A DNA stretch of 64,000 nucleotides from Qaidamihabitans albus (GTDB taxonomy: Bacteria; Actinomycetota; Actinomycetes; Mycobacteriales; Pseudonocardiaceae). The notes below the pieces were generated by a model, which made no database searches, was not told the origin of the DNA, and worked only from the letters and a program-made list of their open reading frames with translations. The position numbers were made by a program, and so were the translations under genes. The stretch covers positions 62,001 to 126,000 of the forward strand of contig NZ_JAEHOB010000013.1 in assembly GCF_016464705.1 (NCBI RefSeq). The letters run 5' to 3'. Below, piece by piece: positions 25,936-34,683 of this stretch (positions are counted from its first letter, which is position 1; each line of letters begins with the position of its first letter).

Positions 25936-26893
25936 ACAGCGCACCCATTCTCGTGACCGCCCCGGCCACCTGCTCCCGTAGCTCGGCAGGCTCCAGCACC
26001 TGAAGCTCGGGGCCGAAATGCAGCAGCTCGCCCAGTGCGGGCGCACCCTGCTCCACCGGCAGCTCCACCAGCAACCACCCGTCCTCGTCCGGTTCGTCGG
26101 TGGTCTCACGCAGGGCTCGTGCGCCGACCGCACCCAGGTAGAACGGTACGAGGTCACGCCCGAGCGGGGACAGCCGCACCAGCGCGGTCCGCGGGTACAA
26201 CCGCCGCTCGAACCGTTCCGACCACTCCCGCCAGTACCCGGCGAGGTCGAAGCCCTCGGGGCGCACGAACGGCTCCGCCTGCTCCAGCTCGTCGATGCGG
26301 GACACCCGGTAGGTCCGCTCCGTCCCGTCGCAACGCGCCGCCAGGTACCAGGTCCCCGCCTTGAGCACCAGCCCGAGCGGTTCGAGCACGCGTTCCACGG
26401 CGCTGTCGTCCCAGCGCCGGTAGCGCACGCGGATCCGCCGCTCCTGCCACACGGCCTCGGCCACCGGCGCCAGCTGCGGCAGGCTCTCGATCCCGCGATG
26501 CCAGCCGGGCACGTCGAGGTGGAACCGCTCGGCCACCCGGCCCGCCCGCGTCCGCAACTCCTCGGGCAGCGCCGCGTACAGCTTGAGCTGCGCCGCCGTG
26601 AGCACGGTCCCGAGGCCGAGCTCGGCCGCCGCCACCGGCAGCCCGGCCAGCGCGAGCGCCTGCGCCTCCTCCTCGCTCAGCCCGGTCAGCCGCGTGCGGT
26701 ACCCGGCGACGAGCTGGTAGCCGCCGGTGCGGCCCCGGTCCGCGTACACCGGCACGCCCGCCGCCGAGAGGGCCTCGATGTCCCGGTACACCGTGCGCAC
26801 CGACACCTCCAGCTCCCCGGCCAGCTCGTCGGCCGTCATCCGGCCCCGGTTCTGCAACAGCAGCAGCACCGAGAGCAACCTGCTCGCTCGCAT
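25928..26893 (-). CDS. WYL-domain transcriptional regulator
   Basis: This 321-residue repressor-type regulator has an N-terminal HTH_11 winged helix (MRASRLLSVLLLLQNRGR to VSVRTVYRDIEALSAAGVPV) and a WYL sensor domain in the middle (VLKAGTWYLAARCDG). A C-terminal WCX-like part follows. Such proteins bind a small ligand or nucleotide through WYL and control nearby genes. It starts at ATG 26891-26893, 63 bp from the divergent DUF3224 gene, and overlaps hemD by 8 bp. The divergent pair and the repeats between them suggest it controls both directions. Confidence 0.88.
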   Translation of the reverse strand: MRASRLLSVLLLLQNRGRMTADELAGELEVSVRTVYRDIEALSAAGVPVYADRGRTGGYQLVAGYRTRLTGLSEEEAQALALAGLPVAAAELGLGTVLTAAQLKLYAALPEELRTRAGRVAERFHLDVPGWHRGIESLPQLAPVAEAVWQERRIRVRYRRWDDSAVERVLEPLGLVLKAGTWYLAARCDGTERTYRVSRIDELEQAEPFVRPEGFDLAGYWREWSERFERRLYPRTALVRLSPLGRDLVPFYLGAVGARALRETTDEPDEDGWLLVELPVEQGAPALGELLHFGPELQVLEPAELREQVAGAVTRMGALYG

Positions 26894-26917
26894 ACGACCG
26901 ATACTCCCCGGAAAAAC

Positions 26918-26950
26918 TGACAGGAGATGACAGGTTAACCCGGCAGGGTT
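26918..26950. promoter_or_regulatory. Candidate operator between the WYL regulator and DUF3224 genes
   Basis: The 63-bp divergent gap holds two TGACAGG direct repeats ten bases apart (26918-26924 and 26928-26934) and an inverted repeat AACCC-GGCA-GGGTT (26937-26950). One-turn spacing of the direct repeats suits an HTH dimer; assignment to the WYL protein is inference. Confidence 0.45.
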
Positions 26951-26956
26951 CAGGTC

Positions 26957-27358
26957 ATGGCAGACAACATCTTCACCATGCGGACCTGGGACGAGAAGGT
27001 CGTCGCGGGCCCCGAGGACGGCCCCCGCTACGCCCACGCCCACACGACCTTCGCCTACACCGGCGTCATCGAGGGCACGTCGACCTGCGACTACCTGGTG
27101 TACTACGCAAGCGAGGGCTACGAAGGCGACGGCCAGACCTCGCCCGGCTTCGAGCTGATCGAAGGCACCGTCGGCGGCCGCACGGGCAGCTTTCTCGTCC
27201 GGCACGACGTAGGTTATGACGCGAACGGCATCCGGGACACCTGGACGGTGATCCCGGGCTCGGCCACCGGCGAGCTGACCGGCCTCACCGGGACCGGCCA
27301 CATGGCGGGCAACTCGGAGTCGATGCCGTACACGTTCGACTACTCGCTGCCCGAGTGA
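26957..27358 (+). CDS. DUF3224 domain protein
   Basis: This 133-residue all-beta protein of the DUF3224 family has avidin/dirigent-like barrel character. It is recognised by YTGVIEGTSTCDYLVYYASE, SPGFELIEGTVGGRTGSFLV and DTWTVIPGSATGELTGLTGTG. No catalytic residue is known for the family. It starts at ATG 26957 after the candidate operator, and its stop overlaps the GTG of the next gene by 4 bp, so the two are one unit under likely control of the divergent WYL regulator. Confidence 0.85.
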   Translation: MADNIFTMRTWDEKVVAGPEDGPRYAHAHTTFAYTGVIEGTSTCDYLVYYASEGYEGDGQTSPGFELIEGTVGGRTGSFLVRHDVGYDANGIRDTWTVIPGSATGELTGLTGTGHMAGNSESMPYTFDYSLPE

Positions 27359-28506
27359 ACCCTGGAGACCCAGTGCTCGACGTCGACCGCAGGCAGGTCC
27401 TCGCCTACCGGATCGCGGCCCACGGCCTGCATCGCACGGACAGCGACCCGGCGAGGCTCGCCGTGTTCGACCTCGGGGTGCAGGACGTCACCGCACGGGA
27501 CACCGCGGCGCTCGCACTGGCCGCCCGCCTGGCGGGCACGGTCACCGCGCGGACGCTGGCGGACGACCCGGGGTTCGTCCTGGCATGGACCCACCGGGGC
27601 GCGCCGCACTACCACCGCGCCGCGGAGTTCCCGCGACTCGTCCCGGCACTCTTCCCGTTGCACGACGCCGACGCCGAGGCACGCATGCTGTGGCAGCGCA
27701 AGGAGGTCGCGACCGCCGGGATGCCCGCGACCGAGGTGCTGCTGACGGCGGCGCGGGCGATGCGCGAGGTGGTCGGCACGACGATGACGAAGGGCACGGC
27801 GAGCACGGCCGTCACCAGGGTGGTGCCCGCCGGGCTCAGCCGCTGGTGCCGGCCGTGCCAGGCCACGCACATCCACGAGCAGCTGATGCGCCTTGCGGCC
27901 CCGCTGGCCGGGCTGCGCCTCGAGGCGGGAGTCAGCCCGGCCACCCTCACGCCGCTGGAAGGCAGGCCGCGCGTGCCCACGAAACCGGACATCCCGGCCG
28001 CGACCCGCATCGTCGGGCACTACCTGCGCCTGCACGGCCCGGCGAGCGCCGCCGACGCCGCGGGTTTCGTGGGCACCACCCGCAGGACGGTGGCGGAGGA
28101 CCTCTGGCCGGCGGAGCTGACCGAGGTCCGCGTCGAGGGCAAGCCCGCGTACCTGCCCACCGACCGGGTCGCAGCGCTGGAGCAGCCGCCGGAGCCGGAC
28201 CTCGTGCGCCTGCTCCCGCCGTGGGACCCGTTCCTGCAGGCCCGCGACCGGGCGTTGCTCGTGCCGGACAAGGCGCACCAGAAGGAGCTGTGGAAGATCA
28301 TCGGCAACCCCGGCGCCCTCCTCGCCCGCGGCGAGATCGCCGGGGTGTGGCGCACCAGGTCGGCGGGCAGGCGGCTGGAGGTCACCCTCACGCCGTTCCT
28401 GCCGCTGCCGAGGGCGGAGCGCGCCGAGGCGGAAGCCGAGGCCGAGCGGGCGGCGGCCGTGCGCGGCTACGCCGAGGCGCGGGTGCGCTGGCAGGACGCG
28501 GCGTAG
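27355..28506 (+). CDS. Winged-helix DNA-binding domain protein (HTH_42/AlkZ-like)
   Basis: This 383-residue protein resembles the HTH_42 superfamily that contains the AlkX/AlkZ DNA glycosylases. Visible family segments are VLAYRIAAHGLHR at the start, WTHRGAPHYH in the position of the catalytic loop, HYLRLHGPASAADAAGFVG (winged helix), and LLPPWDPFLQARDRALLVPD. AlkZ uses a QxQ or QxD motif at its catalytic loop; TWTHRGAPH lies in a comparable place, so glycosylase activity is uncertain. It starts at GTG 27355, overlapping DUF3224 by 4 bp. Its 3' end overlaps the convergent cbiX gene by 40 bp. Confidence 0.75.
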   Translation: MNPGDPVLDVDRRQVLAYRIAAHGLHRTDSDPARLAVFDLGVQDVTARDTAALALAARLAGTVTARTLADDPGFVLAWTHRGAPHYHRAAEFPRLVPALFPLHDADAEARMLWQRKEVATAGMPATEVLLTAARAMREVVGTTMTKGTASTAVTRVVPAGLSRWCRPCQATHIHEQLMRLAAPLAGLRLEAGVSPATLTPLEGRPRVPTKPDIPAATRIVGHYLRLHGPASAADAAGFVGTTRRTVAEDLWPAELTEVRVEGKPAYLPTDRVAALEQPPEPDLVRLLPPWDPFLQARDRALLVPDKAHQKELWKIIGNPGALLARGEIAGVWRTRSAGRRLEVTLTPFLPLPRAERAEAEAEAERAAAVRGYAEARVRWQDAA

Positions 28507-29144
28507 CGGCGCAGCACCAGGTCCACCACGGCAGGATGGGCACCGATCGGCTCGGCCACCAGGTCGGGCGCCGAATCGGCCACCCTGCGCTGGAACAGCC
28601 CCGGCGCCAGCAGCCAGGACGCCACCGCCACCCGCGCACCGCCCCGCCTGGCGGCCGCGACAGCCGCCGCGATCGAGGGCTCCGCCGTGGCCGCGTAACC
28701 GACCCGCACCGGGGCACGGAGCCTGCGGGCGAGCGCGTCCGCGGCCGTGCGGACGTCGGCGAGGGCACGCGGGTCGCTCGACCCGGCCGCCGCGAGCACC
28801 ACCGAGTCCCCCGCCCGGTAACCGGCCTGCCGGAGCCGCTCGTGCGCGGCGCCGACGAGCTCCGGCGCGGGACCGAACGGTTCGGTGATCCGCACGTGCC
28901 GGTTCCGGCTCGCCGCCACCTGTGCCGGGATGTCGGTGCGCACGTGGTAGCCCGCGGCGAGGAACGCGGGTACCACCACCGCCGGTGCCGCCACCGCGCC
29001 GAGGACGGTGGTCACGCCGGGCGCGCGGACGTCGGCGTAGGCGACGGCCACGTCGGCACCCCGCGCGCGCACCCGCGCCGCGAGATTCTCGATCACGCGC
29101 GGACCGGCCGGGTCGCGCGTACCGTGTGCGACGAGGACGATCAC
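28467..29144 (-). CDS. Sirohydrochlorin chelatase-like protein (CbiX/SirB family)
   Basis: This 225-residue two-lobed chelatase-like protein is likely to insert Fe2+ into sirohydrochlorin to give siroheme for NirB. VAHGTRDPAG at residues 5-14 holds the conserved metal-side His, AGYHVRTDIP marks the second conserved His, and LAAAGSSDPRA starts the second lobe. It is the last gene of the nitrate/nitrite block and overlaps the HemD-winged-helix gene by 4 bp (GTGA). Cobalt insertion for cobalamin is the alternative, but the nirBD neighbourhood favours siroheme. The same pairing occurs in M. tuberculosis (Rv0259c next to Rv0260c). Confidence 0.87.
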   Translation of the reverse strand: MIVLVAHGTRDPAGPRVIENLAARVRARGADVAVAYADVRAPGVTTVLGAVAAPAVVVPAFLAAGYHVRTDIPAQVAASRNRHVRITEPFGPAPELVGAAHERLRQAGYRAGDSVVLAAAGSSDPRALADVRTAADALARRLRAPVRVGYAATAEPSIAAAVAAARRGGARVAVASWLLAPGLFQRRVADSAPDLVAEPIGAHPAVVDLVLRRYAASCQRTRASA

Positions 29145-30256
29145 CGGTCCTCCCCCGGCACGGTCGCCAGCCGGTAGCCACGTTTGACCACGGTCTGGAC
29201 CAGCCTGCTCTCCCCCAGCGACGCCCGCAGCCTGCCGATCGCGGTCTCCACCGCGTGCTCCTCGCCGCCGCCGGGCAGCGCCGCGGTCAGCTCCCTGCGG
29301 GACACCACGCGGCCGGGATGCTCCGCGAGCGCCCGCAGCACCGCCATCGGCGCGGGCGCCACATCACGCAGCTCACCGTCCACAATGGCCACCTGACCGC
29401 GTAGCTCGATCTCCCGCCCCGCCGCGCAAAGCCGTGGCGAGCGCTCGATCAGCACCTCGGCGAGCGTCCTGGCGAGCGCCCCGATCCGAGCGCGCCGCGG
29501 CTGGACCGTGGGAATGCCCAGCGCGGCGAGCGGCCCGGCCGTGATCGGCCCGACGCAGGCCACCACTACCCTGGCGGTGAGCGCGTCGACGAGCGCGGCG
29601 TGCCTGCCGGTGCGCCTGGCCATCGCGAGCATGCTCGCCGCGGCCGGTGCGCTGGTGAACGGCATCGCGTCGATCGAGCCGTCGAGCACGGCGTCGATGA
29701 GCCGGTCGAGCGGGCCGGGGTCGGCCGGGCCGACCCAGCGGTACACCGGGATCTCCACCACGTCGGCGCCCGCCGCGCGCAGGGTGTCGGCGAAGTACGG
29801 CAGCGGCTCACCGTGCAGCTGCACCGCGATCCGCTGCCCGGCCACCCCGGCGTCGAGCAGGTGCCGCAGCAGCTCCGCGTTGCTCTCCGAGGCGGGCGAG
29901 TACACCTCCGACAGCCCGGACGCGCGGACCGCACCCTTCGCCTTCGGTCCGCGGGTGAGCACGTCGACGTGCGCCAGCCGGTCGAGCAGCCGCTCGCCGA
30001 GACCCCAGCCCTCCGCCGCCTCGACCCAGCCACGGAAGCCGATGCCGGTGGTCGCCACCACGGCGTCGACCGGCTCGTCGAGCAGCAGCCGGGTCGCGGC
30101 GCGCAGCTCCGTGTCGTCGGTCACCGGCACGATCCGGATGGCCGGGCCGTACCGCACGGTGGCGCCCTTGCGGACCAGCAGCGCGCCCAGCTCGTCGGCC
30201 CGCCGCGCGGCGGTGATGCCGACGGCGAACCCGGCGAGCGGCGGCAGGTCCGTCAT
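29141..30256 (-). CDS. HemD-like domain fused to an OmpR-type winged helix (regulator)
   Basis: This 371-residue fusion has residues about 1-260 as a uroporphyrinogen-III-synthase fold (VGITAARRADELGALLVRKG, TTGIGFRGWVEAAEGW, FTSAPAAASMLAMARR). The last 100 residues are a Trans_reg_C winged helix (PAPMAVLRALAEHPGRVVSR, then HAVETAIGRLRASLG and QTVVKRGYRLA). This architecture is that of Rv0260c, annotated as a transcriptional regulator in the mycobacterial nitrite locus. The HemD part probably binds a tetrapyrrole or nitrogen-related ligand and the winged helix DNA; that is inference. It overlaps nirD and cbiX by 4 bp each, so it is made with the enzymes it may control. Confidence 0.85.
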   Translation of the reverse strand: MTDLPPLAGFAVGITAARRADELGALLVRKGATVRYGPAIRIVPVTDDTELRAATRLLLDEPVDAVVATTGIGFRGWVEAAEGWGLGERLLDRLAHVDVLTRGPKAKGAVRASGLSEVYSPASESNAELLRHLLDAGVAGQRIAVQLHGEPLPYFADTLRAAGADVVEIPVYRWVGPADPGPLDRLIDAVLDGSIDAMPFTSAPAAASMLAMARRTGRHAALVDALTARVVVACVGPITAGPLAALGIPTVQPRRARIGALARTLAEVLIERSPRLCAAGREIELRGQVAIVDGELRDVAPAPMAVLRALAEHPGRVVSRRELTAALPGGGEEHAVETAIGRLRASLGESRLVQTVVKRGYRLATVPGEDR

Positions 30257-30588
30257 GGCGAGCCGACGTGGACGACGCCACCGGCGATCCGGACCGGGTA
30301 AGTCCGCACGCGCACGTTCTCGTCGTCGAGGCAGGCACCCGTGCTCAGCTCGAACCGCTGCTTGTAGACCGGTGACGCGACCACCGCGACGCCGTCGGCG
30401 TCACCGACGATGCCCCGGGACAGCACGGCGGCCCCGCTGAACGGATCCATGTTGGACAGCCCGTGGAACTCGTCGCTCTCCGTACGGAAGATCGCCACCT
30501 GCTCGCCGTTGTCCAGCAGCGCGGCGACGCCGTCCCCCCGGGGCACCGACTCCACCGGGCACACGGCCACCCACGTCCGCTGCGCCAT
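30253..30588 (-). CDS. nirD: Nitrite reductase (NADH) small subunit
   Basis: This 111-residue Rieske-like small subunit partners NirB in assimilatory nitrite reduction to ammonium. Segments VCPVESVPRGDGVAALL, QVAIFRT and SNMDPFSGAAVLSRGIVGD, then VASPVYKQRFELSTGACLDD, match NirD. The Cys/His ligands of true Rieske proteins are replaced, as is normal for NirD. It starts at ATG 30586-30588, five bases after the nirB stop, and its stop overlaps the next gene by 4 bp. Confidence 0.92.
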   Translation of the reverse strand: MAQRTWVAVCPVESVPRGDGVAALLDNGEQVAIFRTESDEFHGLSNMDPFSGAAVLSRGIVGDADGVAVVASPVYKQRFELSTGACLDDENVRVRTYPVRIAGGVVHVGSP

Positions 30589-30593
30589 CGCGG

Positions 30594-33110
30594 TCACCTG
30601 CCCACCACCTCCGGTACCGGGAGCAGGACCGGAACCGGCTGCTCCCGCTCGGTGCGGAAGGAGATCGTCGGGTCGGGCACGCCCGGCGCGTTCACGAACG
30701 ACGTGAACCGCGCCAGCTTCTCGGGGTCCTCCAGCACACCCTTCCACTCGTCCGCGTACTCCTCGACATGCCTGGCCATCGCGGCCTCCAGCTCGGCACA
30801 GATGCCGAGGCTGTCCTCGACGATCACCTCACGAAGGTGGCCGAGCCCGCCGTCCAGCTCCTCGATCCACGGCGCGGTCCGTTGCAGCCGGTCGGCCGTG
30901 CGCACGTAGAACATCAGGAACCGGTCGATGATCCGGATCAGCGTCTCGGTGTCCACATCGGACACGAGCAGGTCCGCGTGCCGGGGCATGGTGCCGCCGT
31001 TGCCGCCGACGTAGAGGTTCCAGCCGTTGTCGGTGGCGATCACGCCGAAGTCCTTGCCGCGGGCCTCGGCGCACTCCCGCGCGCAGCCCGACACCGCCGA
31101 CTTGAGCTTGTGCGGCGAGCGCAGCCCCCGGTAGCGCAGCTCCAGCTCGATCGCGAGCCCGACGCTGTCCTGCACGCCGTAGCGGCACCACGTGCTGCCC
31201 ACGCACGACTTGACCGTGCGCAGCGCCTTGCCGTAGGCGTGCCCGGACTCGAAACCGGCGTCCACCAGCCGCCGCCAGATGCGCGGCAGCTGTTCCACGG
31301 TCGCGCCGAAGAGGTCGATCCGCTGGCCGCCGGTGATCTTGGCGTAGAGGCCGAACTCCCTGGCCACCTCACCGATCACGATCAGCTTGTCCGGCGTGAT
31401 CTCGCCGCCGGGAATCCGGGGCACCACCGAGTAGGTGCCGTTGCGCTGCAGGTTGGCCAGATAGTGGTCGTTGGTGTCCTGCAACGCCGCCTGCTCGCCG
31501 TTGAGGATGTGCCCGTTGCCCAGCGTGGCGAGGATCGAGGCCACGGCGGGCTTGCAGATCGCGCAGCCGCTGCCCTTGCCGTGCCTGGCGATCAGCTCGC
31601 TGAACGTGCTGATCCGGGTGGCCCGAACGATCTCGAACAGCTCCGCGCGGGAGACCGTGAAGTGCTCGCACAGCGCCTTCGACTGCTCCACACCGCACGC
31701 CGAGAGCAGCCTGCCGAGCATGGGCACGCACGAACCGCACGAGGTGCCCGCCCTCGTGCACGCCTTGACGGCGGGCACGCTGTCGCAGCCCTCGTCGGTG
31801 ATCGCCCACGTGATCGCGCCCTTGGTGACCGCGTTGCACGAGCAGATCTGCGCCTCTTCGGGCAGTGCCTCGATGCCCACCGCGCCGCCGCCGCCCGCGG
31901 GTGCCAGGATCGTCGCGGGATCGGCCGGCAGCGGGTTGCCCACGAGCGGGCGGAGCAGGTTGTAGTCGCCCGCGTCGCCGACGAGCACGCCGCCGAGCAG
32001 CGTGGCCGAGTCGTCGGAGACGACCAGCTTCTTGTAGGAGCCGTTGACGGCGTCGTTGAACACGACCTCGAGCGCGCCCTCGGTCGCGGCGTGCGCGTCG
32101 CCGAAGCTGGCCACGTCCACGCCCATCAGCTTGAGCTTGGTGGAGGTGTCGGCGCCCGGGAACGTCGCGTCGCGGCCGAGCAGCCGCGCCGCCGCGACCT
32201 CCGCCATCGTGTAGCCGGGCGCGACCAGGCCGTATACCCGGCCCTCGATGGCGGCGCACTCGCCGATCGCGTAGACGTGCGGATCGCTCGTCCGGCACGA
32301 GCTGTCCACCAGCACGCCACCGCGTTCGGCGACCTCCAGCCCGCACTGCCGCGCCAGGTCGTCGCGGGGCCGCACGCCTGCGGAGAACACCACCAGGTCC
32401 ACGTCGAGCTCGGTGCCGTTGCCGAGCTTCGCGCACAGCTTGCCCCGGTCGGCCTCGATCGCGTCGGTCGACGTGCCGGTGTGCACGGTGACGCCGAGCG
32501 CGGTGACGAGCCTGCGCAGGAGGGCGCCGCCGCCCTCGTCGACCTGCAACGGCATCAGCCGCGGCGCCATCTCCACCACGTGCGGCGACAGTCCCATGTC
32601 CCGCAGTGCCTTCGCCGCCTCCAGGCCGAGCAGGCCGCCGCCGACGACGGCGGCCGCCGGGCGGCCCCGGCCGCCACGCGCCCGTTCCACCGCGGCGTGG
32701 ATGGCGTCGAGGTCCTCGATCGTGCGGTAAACGAAGCAGCCGGGCAGGTCGTGGCCCGGTACCGGCGGCACGAACGGGCGTGAGCCGGTGGCCAGTACCA
32801 GTGCGTCGTAGCGCTCGCTGTGCCCGCCGGCGGTGACCACCCGCCTGGCCTCCCGGTCGACCCCGGTCACCGGGTCGCCGAGTCGCAGCTCAACCGCCTC
32901 GTCGCCGGAGTAGTCCGCACCGGGCAGTGCGAGCGCACCGGCGTCCCAGCCGTCCACATAGGACGTCAGGCCGACCCGGTCGTAGGCGGGCCGCCGTTCC
33001 TCCCCGAACACGACGATCCGCCAGGTCCCCTCGGCGTCCTCGGAACGGATCGCCTCCACCAGGCGGTGCGCGACCATGCCGTGGCCGGCGACCACCAGCG
33101 TTCGACTCAT
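30594..33110 (-). CDS. nirB: Nitrite reductase (NADH) large subunit
   Basis: NirB reduces nitrite to ammonium with NAD(P)H in the cytoplasm. The 838-residue protein shows its full domain order: FAD/NAD-binding (VVAGHGMVAHRLVEAI at the start, LATGSRPFVPP near 110); two BFD-like [2Fe-2S] segments (CSCNAVTKGAI with CGSC, then GSGCAICKPAVAS); ferredoxin-like half-domain; and the siroheme/[4Fe-4S] domain with CVGSTWCRYG and GCARECAEARGKD. ATG 33108-33110 follows a good GGAGG site; a TTG two codons earlier is unlikely. The gene lies after narK and before nirD, and a candidate GlnR site is just upstream. Confidence 0.95.
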   Translation of the reverse strand: MSRTLVVAGHGMVAHRLVEAIRSEDAEGTWRIVVFGEERRPAYDRVGLTSYVDGWDAGALALPGADYSGDEAVELRLGDPVTGVDREARRVVTAGGHSERYDALVLATGSRPFVPPVPGHDLPGCFVYRTIEDLDAIHAAVERARGGRGRPAAAVVGGGLLGLEAAKALRDMGLSPHVVEMAPRLMPLQVDEGGGALLRRLVTALGVTVHTGTSTDAIEADRGKLCAKLGNGTELDVDLVVFSAGVRPRDDLARQCGLEVAERGGVLVDSSCRTSDPHVYAIGECAAIEGRVYGLVAPGYTMAEVAAARLLGRDATFPGADTSTKLKLMGVDVASFGDAHAATEGALEVVFNDAVNGSYKKLVVSDDSATLLGGVLVGDAGDYNLLRPLVGNPLPADPATILAPAGGGGAVGIEALPEEAQICSCNAVTKGAITWAITDEGCDSVPAVKACTRAGTSCGSCVPMLGRLLSACGVEQSKALCEHFTVSRAELFEIVRATRISTFSELIARHGKGSGCAICKPAVASILATLGNGHILNGEQAALQDTNDHYLANLQRNGTYSVVPRIPGGEITPDKLIVIGEVAREFGLYAKITGGQRIDLFGATVEQLPRIWRRLVDAGFESGHAYGKALRTVKSCVGSTWCRYGVQDSVGLAIELELRYRGLRSPHKLKSAVSGCARECAEARGKDFGVIATDNGWNLYVGGNGGTMPRHADLLVSDVDTETLIRIIDRFLMFYVRTADRLQRTAPWIEELDGGLGHLREVIVEDSLGICAELEAAMARHVEEYADEWKGVLEDPEKLARFTSFVNAPGVPDPTISFRTEREQPVPVLLPVPEVVGR

Positions 33111-33174
33111 CAGCAAACCTCCGTTGAACTGCCCTCATGCTCGCCAGAGCGCGTGTCGGGCCCGATTCCGCCGC

Positions 33175-33190
33175 GTTGCGACGGCGTTAC
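33175..33190 (-). promoter_or_regulatory. Candidate GlnR box upstream of nirB
   Basis: On the minus strand GTAAC-n6-GCAAC lies 65 bp before the nirB start, close to the GlnR a/b half-site pattern GTnAC-n6-GAAAC with one mismatch. GTGAG lies one further 6-base step upstream, over the narK stop codon. GlnR control of nitrate/nitrite genes is established in actinobacteria; this site is proposed from pattern only. Confidence 0.45.
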
Positions 33191-33197
33191 CAAGGAC

Positions 33198-34589
33198 TCA
33201 CACCTGGGCGTAGGCCAGGCTCGGCGCACGCTCCGCCGCGAAGGCGGTGCGCAGGTAGAACCACCAGGTGGTGGCCCCGCAGACGACGAAGAAGCCGAGG
33301 ATGGCGACCAGGGCAGGAGTGAGGGTGCCGCCGCCTTCGAGGGAGAACTTGAACACCAGGTTGATCAGCACGCCGCCGAACGCGCCGACCGCGCCCACGA
33401 CGCCGACGACCGCGCCGGCCTGCCGCTTGGCCGCCTTGAGCGCGGCGTCCAGGCCGTCCCGGTTCGCGGCTTCCCGGGTCTCGGCCTGCCCGGTCCCGGC
33501 CACGCGCCTGCGCGCCTCGGCGGCGAAGATCGTCGGAATCATCCGGTATGTCGAGCCGTTGCCGACGCCGGTCAGCACGAACAGGAAGATGAAGGCGCCG
33601 AAGAACAGGGCGAAGCTGTTCGTCTCGACGCTGACGATCACCCCGAGCACACCGAGCGCGAGGCCGGCGAAGTTCCAGAGGGTGATGCGCGCGCCACCCA
33701 GCTTGTCCGCCAGCAGCCCGCCGAGCGGCCGGGAGAGCGAGCCGATCAGCGCGCCGAGGAACGCGAGCCCGACGAAGCTCTCGAAGTCCACGAAACTGAT
33801 CTTGATCAGCGACGGGAACGCGAAGGAGAAGCCGATGAAGGAACCGAAAGTGCCGATGTAGAGGAACGCCATCACCCACGTGTGCTTGCTGCGCATGGCC
33901 AGCCGGTAGGACGTGCCGTCGGGCCTGGCCGAGGTGAGGCTGTCCATGAAGAACCACGAGCACGCGGCCGAGACGACGATCACCGGCATCCACATGAGCG
34001 CCGCGTAGGCCAGGTGGATTCCCGTGCCGATGCTGATCGCGATCGGCACGAACAGTTGCGTCACGGCGACGCCGATGTTGCCGCCGGCCGCGTTCAGCCC
34101 GAGCGCGAGGCCCTTCCTGCCTTCGGGGAAGAAGAACGAGATGTTGGTCATCGACGAGGAGAAGTTGCCTCCGCCGAAGCCCATCGCGGCGGCGGTGAGC
34201 AGGAAGAACCAGTACGGGGCGCCGGTACCGACCGCGATCAGCAGCAGCACGCACGGCACCAGCAGCAGCGACGCGCTGATCGTGGTCCACGCGCGGCCGC
34301 CGAACCTCGGGATCGCGAACGTGTACGGCACCCGCAGGGCCGCACCGACCAGGTTGGGCAGGATCAGCAGCCAGAACGTCTGGCCCACGCTGAAGTCGAA
34401 CCCGATGTCACCGAGGAAGGTGACGACGATGCTCATCAGGATCCACACGTTGAAGCCGAGGTGCTCGGCGAGGATCGAGAAGCCGAGGTTGCGCCACGCG
34501 ATCCGCTTCCCGGTGCGCTCCCAGAAGCCGGGGTCCTCGGGTTCCCATTCGTCGATCCAGCGGCCACGGCGTCCGGCGCCAACGGTCAT
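33198..34589 (-). CDS. narK: Nitrate/nitrite transporter NarK (MFS)
   Basis: This 463-residue major-facilitator protein of the nitrate-nitrite porter family has about twelve membrane helices. The nitrate signature is visible in helix 5 as AAAMGFGGGNFSSSMTNISF with FFPEGRKGLALGLNAAGGNIG after it, and RPLGGLLADKLGG lies in the second half. A hydrophilic segment of about 45 residues (EARRRVAGTGQAETREAAN) interrupts the last helices. ATG 34587-34589 follows a strong GAAGGAG. It sits between the nitrate reductase genes and nirB, so it probably imports nitrate for assimilation; nitrite efflux is also possible for the family. Confidence 0.92.
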   Translation of the reverse strand: MTVGAGRRGRWIDEWEPEDPGFWERTGKRIAWRNLGFSILAEHLGFNVWILMSIVVTFLGDIGFDFSVGQTFWLLILPNLVGAALRVPYTFAIPRFGGRAWTTISASLLLVPCVLLLIAVGTGAPYWFFLLTAAAMGFGGGNFSSSMTNISFFFPEGRKGLALGLNAAGGNIGVAVTQLFVPIAISIGTGIHLAYAALMWMPVIVVSAACSWFFMDSLTSARPDGTSYRLAMRSKHTWVMAFLYIGTFGSFIGFSFAFPSLIKISFVDFESFVGLAFLGALIGSLSRPLGGLLADKLGGARITLWNFAGLALGVLGVIVSVETNSFALFFGAFIFLFVLTGVGNGSTYRMIPTIFAAEARRRVAGTGQAETREAANRDGLDAALKAAKRQAGAVVGVVGAVGAFGGVLINLVFKFSLEGGGTLTPALVAILGFFVVCGATTWWFYLRTAFAAERAPSLAYAQV

Positions 34590-34628
34590 GTCGGTCTCCT
34601 TCTCGCAGGTCAAGCCTCGCGAGCGGGA

Positions 34629-34646
34629 ACCGAGCCAGAACTCGGT
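34629..34646 (-). terminator. Small hairpin between the nasA operon and narK
   Basis: The inverted repeat ACCGAG-CCAGAA-CTCGGT lies in the 94-bp gap after the electron-transfer gene stop and before narK. The stem is six pairs and there is no T-run, so this is at best a weak terminator or processing site. Confidence 0.35.
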
Positions 34647-34683
34647 CTCACGCTTACGAGCGGTGGGCGGGTGGTGAGGGTGG

